In this document: positions 34,683 to 45,453 of the stretch, one piece after another | Layout: the number at the start of each line of letters is the position of its first letter | Numbering within the stretch: position 1 is the first letter of the stretch | Origin: Macrophomina tecta | Taxonomy: Eukaryota; Ascomycota; Dothideomycetes; Botryosphaeriales; Botryosphaeriaceae | Length of the DNA stretch: 64,000 nucleotides | Direction: 5' to 3' | Assembly (NCBI GenBank): GCA_024180945.1 | Contig: JAKSGN010000043.1 | Span: 2,480,001-2,544,000 of the forward strand | Program-made: the position numbers and the translations under genes | Notes under the pieces: generated by a model | Told to the model about the DNA's origin: nothing | Seen by the model: only the letters and a program-made list of their open reading frames with translations | Database searches by the model: none

Positions 34683-37080
34683 TTGGAGCACTTATTATCA
34701 ATGGAAGAACCTCTCACGGATCCTCGGTGTTTCCGCGGAAATGGAAGCAGTAGATGGCTCGTGCGGTTGCTGGCTCCATTTTTGCTCATTGTTTGCTATT
34801 CAGTCAAAGTCACTTCTTTCAAGAAATATATCCTGAGCAGTCCACTCCTCTTCGCTATTCTTTCTCTTTGCTCGCTTCACCATTGCTCATGTCACCTCTT
34901 GTCCTTGGACGTCGCCTAAACCTTCAATAGAACATGTCCTTCATCAGTTTCTGCCTTACTGTCGTTCTCCCCTCGTCTAAAAAAAGGGCTTCCACCTCTC
35001 CTCGACTTTCATTCCTCTTCATCCATGCTTCTCTCCATCCTGGGATCCTCCCTGAGCCCACGAGCGGGACAGGGCCCGCAGATGCCCTCAGGCTTGTCTC
35101 ATGTCCATAATTTTTGATTGCAGCCCTGAAAAGAGGCCTACTTTTCGTTGACTGACACGCCTTGCGCAGGCCTTCGAGGGAAAAATGCTTCTGAACTCAA
35201 GAAGCCGGAGAAAAACACGTTTGGCCTACTCTGTAAAGCTGTTGAGGTTCTTGGTTTGCAGTAGGCTCGTATGTCCCGTGAAATACAGACGCACATGCGC
35301 GCTTGCGTCTGGTCTCGCGGCTGAATCGGCGCCGCAACCAGCGAGCTCTACTACTTAGTACGCTAGGCATTGGAATGTCTAGTAAATTAAAAGGCTGCTC
35401 AGAGCCCGTCTGGCGGTGGGATGAGTGTGCAAGCACATGCAGCTGCTAGGAGGAGTGCGCGGTCACAGTGCGACGCCGCGCGTGCTGGCCACTGTGGTGA
35501 CCGCATCCCGGGACAGGACCGCATGTATGTCTTTCTAGCCATGGACATGGCCATGGCCGCATGTACCACCGCGGTGTTGCTCGTCCGCGTGCCATGAGCA
35601 CGTACACCGAGTGAGCGACCTGCGGGTAAATCGCTGCGACGCCGGCAGGCGGACAGCGTTCTGAACCACCACCACCACCACCACCACCGCCACTCAAACC
35701 GTCGCCTCCTTCCCTGTCCCCCTTTTCCAAGTCTTTTTCAATCCATTGCATACAAGGCTGAGGGTGTTCCGGACATGCAGAACAGCAAGCGCCGAGTCTG
35801 TTCCATCGCGACAACCTTCCTTACGCCACCAAGTGTGTTCTGTTCCTTGTAAGTCAGCTTCTCCCCCACGCGGCTCTCTTGTGACGTTTCTAGCAAAGAA
35901 TAAGGCTAATTTAATCATTGGCAACATCCAAAAAGCCATTGCCCGCCCTCCTCCCGCCAGCGGCCGTCGAAGAGGGACGCGCACCCTCTCCTGGCTGTCG
36001 ACACTTCACCGCAGCTCGCGCACAGCTAACCGTACCTACCTCCACCACCTGCACAAAGAATATTTTGGAGAGAAAGTATTGGCACGCCGATGCAGAGAAG
36101 GTACAGTGTTTGGTAAGCTGCTCGCCGTGCATGCAATTCACTTCCCAGGTTGTGGAGGCGCCAGTGGGCAGCGGAGAGAAGCCTTATTTGGGCTCCTCAA
36201 GGTACACCACAGACCTTTTTTCTCCTCCACCGAAGCCATATAACTTCTTGTAGCCTTGCCCTCTTGCCGTACTGTGGCAGCACGGCGAGATTTCATCCAG
36301 CCCTTTCCTCTGTACGGATCGACGCCAAAACTCCTCTCCTGGGCTTGCAGCACACGACAGTGAGTTATAGGAGGCAGCAGAGCAACGGCGGCAGCTTGGA
36401 TGAGGGAGGAAAGCATCGGGGAGGGCTCAGACGAGGCCAGGAGGGTTCTGGAAGAACGCGAGAGAGTAGCTACCGCTGGAGTAAGACACTGCAGACTAGG
36501 CAAAGGGTGTGGGGAGGTGTGTCCGCTGCGGCGGTGATTCCGAAATACAGGAGTGCGGTTGAGGAGCTTCTCTAGTTGCAGTTAGCACTTGGCCAGACGG
36601 AAATGGGGATCGCTGAGGCTGGTGCCAAAGGTGCGCAACTGCAGATTTGCAAGAATGGGTGCGCATTGGGAGAGGCGAGTTTGCGATGTGCTGCGGTATG
36701 GCAGAGCCGCTGAAGCGGATGGCGTCGGCGAGCGTCCTGGGGCCCATGGACGTGCGAGCGACGCCATGCGCTGTTGATGAGCGCGACGGCCCAAGAACAA
36801 CACTATGGCTCTAGAGGATGCGATGAGGGGCTGCGTGCAAGATGGAGAACAAGGCAAAGGAACTAGGGCAAAAGAGCAGGCTGGCGCGGACGACAAGGAG
36901 TGCGACCCACGCGGATGAAAGATTGCTCGATGGCAGCGGGCAGAGCGCACTGCAGCGATTCATACTCGCTGACCGTCGCGGCGGCAGCATTTCACCTACG
37001 GGGTTGCGCACCCAAAGGCTCAACGCCAGACCAAGGCATCGGCGAGACCCAACAGCGAGGTAACCGCCAGGCAGAGGAGT
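34683..37080. other. Intergenic, no gene seen
   Basis: Proline dehydrogenase 3' flank followed by ~2 kb of DNA with only short frames. A trinucleotide run lies at 35665-35688. Frames at 35746-36243 and 36582-36950 lack domains and run through GC-rich sequence on both strands. Confidence 0.4.
35665..35688. repeat. (ACC)8 microsatellite
   Basis: Eight perfect ACC units in non-coding DNA. Confidence 0.9.
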
Positions 37081-37440
37081 GAAGATCTTCTTCTTCACTT
37101 ACCAGCGCATGGCCAGTAAAAGCAATGAAGAAAATGTGCCCGTCGCGTCAGCCTGAAGTAGTGCAATACAGGCGACACTTTGCCCCAGGAAGATGAGCGG
37201 AGCTCAGCGCTTTCCAGGGCCTGGGCCCAAAAACTGGTGTCACTACTCTTCCCCCCGTAGGGGTGTTTCAGCGGTCAAACTGAAAAGAACAGTGCTACAC
37301 TTGATCTAAGCCATACGGCAAAGAGAGCTGAAGAGAAAAGAAGAAGAAGAGTCTGAGGTGGGGGGGTCGGGGGGTTTTTATATTCATGCCCCGGAGGGTC
37401 GGCGAGGGTGGCACGGGGCCTGGTGCGCTCGTGATGAGCC
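37081..37440 (-). repeat. Promoter/leader-like repeat, copy A
   Basis: Read on the minus strand, this segment carries GTGCCACCCTC, a TATAAAAACCCC box, a CTTCTTCTT pyrimidine tract, then TTCAGCTCTCTTTGCC, GATCAAGTGTAGCACTG, GCGCTGAGCT, GTGTCGCCTGTATTGCACT and GGCTGACGCGA. The same ordered blocks occur on the plus strand at 44041-44400. The blocks keep their order and spacing, with small indels, so this is a diverged duplication and not chance. It has the layout of a Pol II core promoter plus transcript leader, but no protein frame was found behind it. Confidence 0.75.
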
Positions 37441-40400
37441 GCCAAGCACTTACAGAGCGCATGTGAAGGCATGCCAAGGAAGATTTTATGAGTCAAAGGC
37501 CCAATGTGGTGCGTGGACGGCTGCTGGTGAGGAAGGAACGGCGAGGATGCGGCATTAGCTAGAGCATCTGATGCTGTGACTGCACAATTGGACAGTCACT
37601 GGGCCGGCAGGTGTTCTAGGTGATAGCAACGGCCTGTAACATGCTCGCCAGTTTCATTACGACGGCTTGACCGAGAGTCCGCAAAGAAGCTCTTCACCGC
37701 AAAGTTTTGGGAGCTTGAGAACCAGGCAGCGAGGCTTTGGCTGTGGGGCAGGAGCTGTACAGGTACACGGCGGGTTGGGCACTCCTTTCAGAAACGGCGT
37801 CACTACAAAAAAAGTCGGAGCAGGGTACTTTCAGGGCCAGACGGCCCTTCGGGTCCTCGTTGGCCCTGGTGAATAGCATGAGAGCGTCCGAATGATTTTC
37901 AGAAGCGGCAGTGAGGCATTGAGACATACGCAAGCGGTGATCAAGTGCTGCCCTCCGCCAACGTCCTCAGATGCTTCCAAGACCAATTTCCGGAGTGGTT
38001 CCACATAGCCACACAGATGGCCATAGTCCTTGTTGCCGCTACAGACTGGGTGTCCAAAGTGTGGCGCGGCAAAACAGCAGGTGACAGCAGATAAAACAGC
38101 GCTCCAGCTTCATATAGCTACAGAGTATACAGTTGCTGCAGCCTTCAGAAGACACAATCATGAGGAACTCGCTGAAGCTGAGTTTCAGGCTCGTTTCGTT
38201 CTGCTTTGCAGTGATTGGTCTTCCAAACCCCCATTCATTATTATTCGCTAATTTAACACTATGTGAGGGGAGAAGCTTGCGGTGAAGTATCCCTACAGTA
38301 ACACGCTGAGGAGTATGCTTGTGTTCCTTCGAAAGTTTGTGTGAAGCCGGCGCCTGGGTTCTTGCGGATCTGCGCTGGGCAGAAGCTGAATCTTCAGGGG
38401 GCTTGTCGAGTCATCAGAGAATACGCGGTCGCTGGCACAAACTAGCTCCGAGAACCTGTCAGCGAATTTTAAGGCGCAGTGAAGCTCAGTACTAGGACTC
38501 GCCGATGTCGAGGAATAGGGAGGCTGTCGTGGCGACAAACAAGGATGCCTGTCAAAGTTGGCATAGTGTGGCATGCTATGCCCTGTACGAGTATCGTCTT
38601 GTATGGAAGGTCGACTCAAGATTTGCTGGCACATCGTCGCTGGCCTTTGGTGTCGCTGCCAACCGACCAAAGATAAGAAACAGAAAATGGTCCGGTTCAA
38701 GCATGGACTTACCGATCCATCTTATGCCTGCGCCCGCCGCCATGTTTCATCCTCTAGTAGCAAACCTTGGGGGTGGACCAGCCAAACTCCGCGTACCCAA
38801 CTTCCGGTGTGAAGCGCTGATTGCGTGTGCCAGAAGGCCTGATCTCTCTCAGCTATTCATGGATGACCGGGCATAACTATCCGCTATTTCAAGGGCTCTC
38901 TCATGGGGGCCATGCTCAGACGAGGCGCTGGACGATGGCGACCGGGACATGAGGCCTGGAAGGCGGCCCGTTGCTCCAAAAAGAGGCCATTGGGCTTTTT
39001 GATGTTTCGCTGCGGGTTACCTGTTGCGGCGGCGTCGCAACTCAAACCACGATACCAGAACCGATCTCGGGGGTGTCGCGCACCGAAAAAAACAAAATCC
39101 GGGCAGTTCTTTCGCTTTTCAGTCGATGAGCAGTGCGAGAAATGCTGTCTGGATGCAACGATCGTAAACTCAACCGCGGTGGGCAGGTGGCCGCGCAGCC
39201 CACGCTGAACCACCGCGAAAGAGCCCCAGTAGCCGCGAAGCCCTGAGCCCACAACGCAAAGGCACGCCAAAGAAACAGCTTATGTTGGCAATTGAAGCCA
39301 TAGAATCGATCGAGAGCGGGCGAAGCTACACAAGACGTTGGAATGCTCTGGAGGCCGCCGCGCGTTGTGGCCCCAACTCACCAGCAAACAGCCTCACAGC
39401 CCGAAGACGCCTCCTTGTTCATGCGAAAAGCCATGGAAAATTGGCGCTAGCACCAGACCTTCCAACCAAGCTTTGGATTCTATGGGATTATGCCTAACGC
39501 AATCGGTCTCTGGTAGGTGGATATGCTCCAATCTCCAGCGCAGCGATGCGGTGCTTGTTGTGCCTCAGTACCAACAGCAGAATCAAGCCCAATCATTTGC
39601 GACGACGTGGAGTGGTGTTAGGTTGCTGAAAATCTCTCCACCAGGCGCTGACGTTGCCACTTACGGAGCAGCACATCAAGAGCTACAACACCAGACCCAG
39701 CATCGCAAGACCAAGACCAAGCGATTAAATGAAGATTTATTCCTTGAATAACAGCCCGATTCCAGTATATCAACGAATGAATAATTTTGCGTCCAACTGC
39801 TTTGAGGAGCAGAATTTGTGTGATGAGAGACCTGTGCAGCAGATAAGCTGAGCCTAGACAATGACTACACCGCTCATCCACGCGGGCGTGGAGCTGGCTT
39901 CAGGCTACAAGAGAGAAGCTTCTAGCCAGAAATGAAAACTTACTTGGGGCCCGGGCCTTGAGTGAGGGACCGTCGTTCGAGATTCAGCTGTCGTTAGCCC
40001 GGGCGGTAGCCTGGAGAGGAAGGAAAAGCGTCCGGGCCGGGGATTCTGGGAGGCTGTATAGTCGCCACTTAAAGGTTAGTCCGGATGACGCGGGTCATCT
40101 GTAGGGGTGTCGATGCACGTATGGCTTTGAATCGGGGCTGACAGGCCGTTAAATCGTCAGGCGCGTCGGCGGTCGGGCAGGCAGTACAGGCACCAAACGG
40201 AGAAGCGGGGGGTGTTCATACGGGTGTACCTTGCCGCTCTTGGCCTTCATGGGTTTTCAAGAGAGCGGACGGTGGAACGAGCAGTCTCAGATGCCCATGA
40301 GGCTCGCATGGCCCTTGGAGCTCTCTCGCAGCTGGCCTTGGTGGCGGGGCGTCCGGTGCATACGGCGTCACTGGAGCGACAGCTCCGGGTGGTGCGGTCA

Positions 40401-41259
40401 TCCTTGGTAGCGAAAGCCAGGAGAAGCATTCCTAACTTCAACCTGTGGGAAGACTCACTTACGCCACGTTTTCAAATGTATTGCTCGGCGCTGAGTGGCG
40501 TTGGTGGGAAGGGAGCCACGCCGACAGTTTGACCTGCGCCGGCTCGGCTCGTGAGGAGGTGAAGCACTGCAATTGATTTCAGAGCAGAAGACATACCTGA
40601 GTGGTGACGGCAAGTTTGTGCGAGTTGCACATGTACAAGGTTGCCGTGTACATGGCCAGCCGGCGCGCGCAAAGGTGCCCATCGACAGGCGAAGGCTGCC
40701 ATGAACACAAGAGACAACGAGAAGAATCTTGCTGATGCAGGCTTAATGGAAACGGTGAGCCCGCAGAAATTCCGGGAACCTCACGGCACCGGCGTGCCGC
40801 GCAGAAAAGCCTCAGGAACAAGGCGCGACACGCAGAGCTCATCACGGCCTTCCCCAGTGCTCTTTGATCTAGGCAAAAAGAAAATTCTCGTCAAGCTACA
40901 TTCAGCCACATCCTTCCTACTTCTTTGAGGCCGGTACGTTTCTTCAAGCTGCTCGCGGGCTTGGAGAGCGGCCCTGACAGTAAACCGCGCTGCCGTCGCT
41001 CACCTTGCAAGAACGCCAACTACGATCCCTATGCTGGGGACAAAAGTGCCCCAACGAGCGCTCTTTGATTCCGGGCGGTACTGGCCCGCAGCCTTGGGCC
41101 GATCCTGCACAAGCATACGCTGCCCATGGACGCGACATGCCGAGCGAAACAGCTAGCGACGTCTCGGGAGCAGCCCCGGCTGAAATATGGACAAGTGAGG
41201 AATGACTCTCCTAGCAGTATCTTGCGTGCTCACGGTGCCACACAGGCCATTCTTCATTT
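37441..41259. other. Gene-poor stretch
   Basis: 3.8 kb with only short frames. A minus-strand stretch around 40620-40930 shares a few words with the promoter/leader-like repeat (GCCTAGATCAAAGAGCACTG, TGAGCTCTGCGTGTCGC) and may be a further, more decayed copy; this is weak. No RNA gene recognised. Confidence 0.35.
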
Positions 41260-41750
41260 TTGCACATCCTCAGCGCCTCTGTCACTATTCTCTCCTGCTT
41301 GCGTACGGAAGACCGCGATCGACGCCACAGCCTGAAAGACCCGCGCAGCTCCGTCGCGACCTTCCGCATTCTCCAGCACATGGTTGAGACCGGGGCAGAG
41401 TACATATGGAACTTACGGAGAATACCAATGCTGCTGCTGCAGGCGAGGCTGCCCAAAGCGCGCTCCAGGGCTACCACTATGGGCTCCAGTTCATCGAAAA
41501 ACAACCGCCCATCCAAGAACATGCAGCTTTCTTTTACCGCTGAGGCCTCTGCCGACGAAGACCGGGACATCCGCAGGAACTCTACGTACACTGACAACTG
41601 GGACCGGAAGTTCGTGCAGATCGACCAGAACCTGCTTTTTGAGGTATACTAGTAAGGAGAACAGTACCCGCATGCCACCGCGCCACTTCTCGAGCTCTCA
41701 TTCTGACTTTAAGCTTGTAGGCTGTCAACTACTACACGCTCCCTGACGTG
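41260..41750 (+). pseudogene. SKP1-like fragment, probably broken
   Basis: A 130-codon open stretch (to the stop at 41650-41652) ends in TDNWDRKFVQIDQNLLFEV. This closely follows the SKP1 motif around the linker and dimerisation helix (family form DEWDQKFMQVDQEMLFEI). After a GTAAGG donor at 41652 and a TTGTAG acceptor at 41720, the sequence continues AVNYYTLPDV, matching the next SKP1 segment (LAANYL...LLDV). Bases 41644-41651 encode only eight of the nine bases needed for V-I-L before the intron, so a one-base deletion shifts the frame into a stop. The N-terminal half has only faint resemblance to the SKP1 BTB-like fold, and the usual C-terminal F-box-binding part is not found downstream. 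SKP1 is the adaptor of SCF ubiquitin ligases; this copy is probably non-functional. A short truncated protein is the alternative. Confidence 0.6.
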
Positions 41751-41954
41751 CACAAGCCTTCTTTCCCAGTGCTGCTAGGCCTTTCAATAACCGCATGGAC
41801 GCTTTGGCAGTCACCTGTGGGCTCCCCATGCAAGTGTAGTCGCTGCCTGTGGACACTCATTGTACGGTGGCGGCGCAACGGCTTGATTTTGCCCAGCAGG
41901 GCATCGTATGCGCGCTGGATCTGCAGCGGAAGGATGGGGGCTTTCGGTGCTCTC

Positions 41955-42135
41955 CCATCATATCCTCGATATAACAATAATAAGCAAGTAGGCTTGAGTA
42001 GTCAAGGCAGAGAATACAAACGAATCGCTGATAGCTATTCGAGTATTCTCTGGCTTGACTTATAGTACTAGCTGAGCTATTGATTGCTAGTTGTTGGAAT
42101 CTAGGACCTGTTCAGAGACTATTAGATTGGATCGG
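41955..42135. repeat. AT-rich tract with a 61-bp palindrome
   Basis: An AT-rich island. At 42000-42060 an 18-base arm matches the reverse complement of the facing arm at 17 of 18 positions, with a further internal CGAAT/ATTCG pairing. TGTTGGAATC at ~42093 resembles the start of fungal copia LTRs, but no second end was found. Probably a remnant of a repeat. Confidence 0.5.
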
Positions 42136-42339
42136 TGGTATATTGGCAAAAATGAGTACCACTGGGGCTAAGCCGTGACATTCGAGGCTGCCCATGGCAA
42201 AAAATGTCCGGAGGCAATCACAAATACGTGACTGGTTTGCCGGGCAGCGCAAACAGGCAACTTGCCTTTGCCCTCGCGGTCTACTCAGCCTTGGCTGCCT
42301 CCTGGAACCAGTTTAGCGTCAAAAAAGACTCGTGCAGCG

Positions 42340-42680
42340 TGCCTCGTGCCACGGATGAACCTCCCCCCGGTGGCAGCCATAAAAAGCCCGACCGTGAACC
42401 TTTCTCTTCTCTTCTTCTGCATGGCCCGCCGCTGGTAACCGGGGGCCTGCACCCCCACAAACAGACGCTACTTACCGTTCGGCAGGGACACATGGGGCTT
42501 TGTCTCGTTGGTTGCGCTCCTTAATAGGCCAGTCAGTGAAGAATATTCTGAGACGAACGCCTGCAACTACGTTGATCGTCTTGACACGCGCAGGACATTG
42601 AGGTAGATCCAACAAGTTTCCTTTTTTTTCGTCATTCGGCTGGCCACGCGCTGGCTTATGAGGAAGAGGCTATCTGTACG
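42340..42680 (+). repeat. Promoter/leader-like repeat, copy C (weaker)
   Basis: Shows the same ordered layout as copies A and B: CTCGTGCCAC, C-rich block, CATAAAAAGCCCGACC, CTTCTCTTCTTCTGC. It ends with CTGGCCACGCGCTGG followed by a GA-rich stretch, as in copy A. The middle part does not align by eye. No protein frame follows. Confidence 0.4.
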
Positions 42681-44040
42681 GTCAAGTGAGGAAGCAGAAG
42701 AGCGAGCGGCATCGCTACGGATGCAGCCCGCGTGAGTATGGAGTGTTCGTAGAGTTTTCTCGCCGTCGGCGCGCAGGTGTCGGTTGCTCGGCTTGGAGTA
42801 TGGCGGTCGCCAGCGTCAATGGAGGAGCGCTTGTCCAGCCAGACCAGACACGCCAGCTCGCATAGACGACCCTGCCGTCACTGTCCTCTCCTTTTCGCAC
42901 CCTTGCGTATCAAAGCTCTAATGTAGGTATCGCGCCTGGCACTCCACATGGAATCAAGCATGTGGTCCGCACAGCATTCACAACCGCCGGCGTAGTGCTG
43001 CGGAGCGCCAAAACAGTGAAGATCTTTTAGCTACACGGACGTGCGTTGGCCACACACAGGCGCGTCTCTCCGCGTATACCTGCGCGCGTAATGCGCTGCT
43101 CGCGCGAGAAGGCATTTCCTGCAAGGACAAGAAGGCCTTTTCCATCGGTTATCTGGTCATAAGTCGACCCTCGAGGAAGAGGATCATCACCGCGAGGCAA
43201 AGCTAGAGGCACCAGCCGCGGCCGAGGCCTCATTTTCTGTGAACCACTCGCGTTGAGGAGCCCAACAAGCTCGACGGCGCCGCATTTTGCTGCTGACGCG
43301 CGGCGAGATGTCTTCGTGCGCAAGATGGAGCAGACTGTTCACCTGTGCTCGGCTGTCGATACAGTGTGCTGGTCTGCAAAGCTTAGCTTCACCATGCTTG
43401 CAATGTGGCCTGACGCCGCCAGCGGAGTCACTACTGAAATAAATCGCATATCCCATCCTCACTTGGGGATCAGTCAGGCGGGCATAATGTTGATAGGGGC
43501 CCATTCTCACTTCTCGCCGTTCGCCCAGCAAGCTTAGGCAGTGGAATCAGCTGGAATTGACGGACAGCCGAACATCTTTCAAAGCACGGAGGCAGGATCA
43601 GCGTTGCGGCCACCGCAGTACCCAAGCCTCGAATTCATTATGACACCCTGCAGTCAAGCAAAACTAACCTTGAGCGGCGAGCCTGGGGCCTATACTTATA
43701 CTTGGCATGTGCTGTCAAGCTTTTCTGCGTCGAGATGCAACTGCACAGGATTAACCTGTCAGTGTGGCCACGACAGCTACCTCCATGTCTCTTCCTCCGC
43801 CATTACACTGCAAGTCTGAGACGCTGTCCCCAGCACGACTCTTCCACCCAAAGCATCCTTAGACTATCTAGCAAAGTTCAGCGCTCTCTAGCTGTTCTAG
43901 CTGGCAGTTAGCCATTGCAAGCAAGCCGTGATGTCGAGACGCCCGCGTGTGCTGCCGTGAATGGTACGCCCCCAGCCTCTGCCCTCGCATTTGCCCTCGT
44001 GCCCTCGTGGCTGCCTATTTGGCTACCCTCCTGCCTCATT
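42681..44040. other. Intergenic, no gene seen
   Basis: Only short frames without motifs. Nothing recognised. Confidence 0.4.
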
Positions 44041-44400
44041 TGCAGGCTGTCATATTATTCGGCGTCGCCCTCGTGCCGTGTTCCTTAGTCGCACGTGCCA
44101 ACCCTCCAGCAACCGGTCCTGTGACGGCCCCCAACCCCCCCGAGGGGCGTCTATATAAACCCTCTGCCCCCCCCCCCCACCCAACACCTTTCTTCTTCTT
44201 CTTCTTCTTCAGCTCTCTCTGCCTTTTGGCTTTGATCAAGTGTAGCAACTGTTCTTTTGCCTTTGGCACGGCAAACGCACCTACGGGTAGCTGCATTCTC
44301 TTCAATATTTGGAACCCGCCTGGGGAGCGCTGAGCTCAGCTTATCTTCTCGGGCACAGTGTCGCCTCTATTGCACTGACTGGGGCTGACGCGAATGATCT
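44041..44400 (+). repeat. Promoter/leader-like repeat, copy B
   Basis: Plus-strand partner of copy A at 37081-37440. Ordered blocks: CGTGCCAACCCTCCAGC, GTCTATATAAACC (TATA-like, ~44149-44161), a C-run, a (CTT)n tract, CAGCTCTCTCTGCC, GATCAAGTGTAGCAACTG, CCTACGGG, GCGCTGAGCTCAGC, GTGTCGCCTCTATTGCACT and GGCTGACGCGA. It points toward the 3' end of the small membrane-protein gene on the opposite strand, so it is not that gene's promoter. Confidence 0.75.
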
Positions 44401-44742
44401 GTTCAGCAGTTGATCATCCAGCTTTTTCGTTGTTGTCTTCAGCAAGCCTGGAGCCTCGAGGAAGAAGTCTTTCCTTTAGTGTTCTTACTACTTGACTAAG
44501 TCGCCGAACACTGTTGTGCGCCTCTTGCCTGGGCGCAAACTCGCTCAACATGTCTCTTATGTGTCTTTTGCCTATCGATCCGCGCAGCGTTGTGTTGCGT
44601 CTGCGACTACGCCTAGCACTTCCAGACTGCGCGCTCACAACGCGTCCCACCAGCTGCCGATGCAGCGCATTCGCGCCTTTATATACAGTGTTGTAAGCCT
44701 CAACGCCGTCCCTGAAACAATCTATCTTGCTGCAACCCAAGT

Positions 44743-45453
44743 TCACACGTACCACGAGCCGCGCTGCCACGGCGGGGCCCCAGCGCTCTCCGGCACTCCG
44801 ACGGTCAGCGGCGCGCCCGCTCTCACATACGCAAAGTCCACCACTCGAACAGGAGTCTCATCTAACGTATCGTGCAGGTTCGCCAGCACCACAGGCGCAC
44901 TCACAGCGCCCGTCGCCGCTGGCGCAGCCTCCTGCTCCCTCTCCTTCCTCCACAGCGCGCCCACCCTCCCCCTCGCCCTCCCAACCGCCGCTACACATGC
45001 CCCCGGCAGTTTCTTCGATGACTGCATCGCATTCTTGAACGCAGCCTTGATCCTCTCGCCCGCCGGCGCCAACCTCCTCGCCTCCGCCTCGCCAGGCGCC
45101 CCCTGCCGTTCCGCCCCCCTCCTCGCCTCCGCCCTCCTCCTCGCATCCGCCATCGCCGCTCTCCGTCTCGCGCGCCTCTCCACGCTGCTGGGCTGCGACA
45201 GGAGGAAGCCGATACGCAGGTGCGCGCAGATCACCACCGCGACGTAGAGCAGGCAGAAGCCGACAACGACGGCGAATACGTCGAAGGTGTACGCGAGGGC
45301 GCTGTTGGGCAGGAGTTGCGTGGCGCGAAGGGCGCCATAGAATACCAACAGCGAGGCGAGGAGGATGAAGGGCGCGCTACGGCGGAGGCGGTGCCAGGTG
45401 CATGTCTCGGCGAGGAAGGGGTAATCGAATTTGGAGAAGCGCTGGCGGGGCAT
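44743..45453 (-). CDS. Small putative membrane protein of unknown function
   Basis: A single-exon minus-strand frame of 236 residues with ATG at 45453. Two hydrophobic segments at about residues 27-47 and 57-80 are long enough to span a membrane. They are followed by a strongly basic, Ala/Arg-rich, probably helical stretch (residues ~93-170) and a neutral tail. No family was recognised. In favour: good codon structure, typical two-helix hairpin topology, clear start and stop. Against: the Ala/Arg-rich part lies in very GC-rich DNA, where long frames arise by chance, and the opposite strand is also open (44492-45247). The repeat copy at 44041-44400 lies just beyond its 3' end. Confidence 0.6.
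   Translation of the reverse strand: MPRQRFSKFDYPFLAETCTWHRLRRSAPFILLASLLVFYGALRATQLLPNSALAYTFDVFAVVVGFCLLYVAVVICAHLRIGFLLSQPSSVERRARRRAAMADARRRAEARRGAERQGAPGEAEARRLAPAGERIKAAFKNAMQSSKKLPGACVAAVGRARGRVGALWRKEREQEAAPAATGAVSAPVVLANLHDTLDETPVRVVDFAYVRAGAPLTVGVPESAGAPPWQRGSWYV

Noticed and set aside
44492..45247. 251-codon plus-strand frame
   Set aside because: Antisense to the small membrane-protein frame and without hydrophobic or domain pattern; the minus-strand reading is more protein-like.
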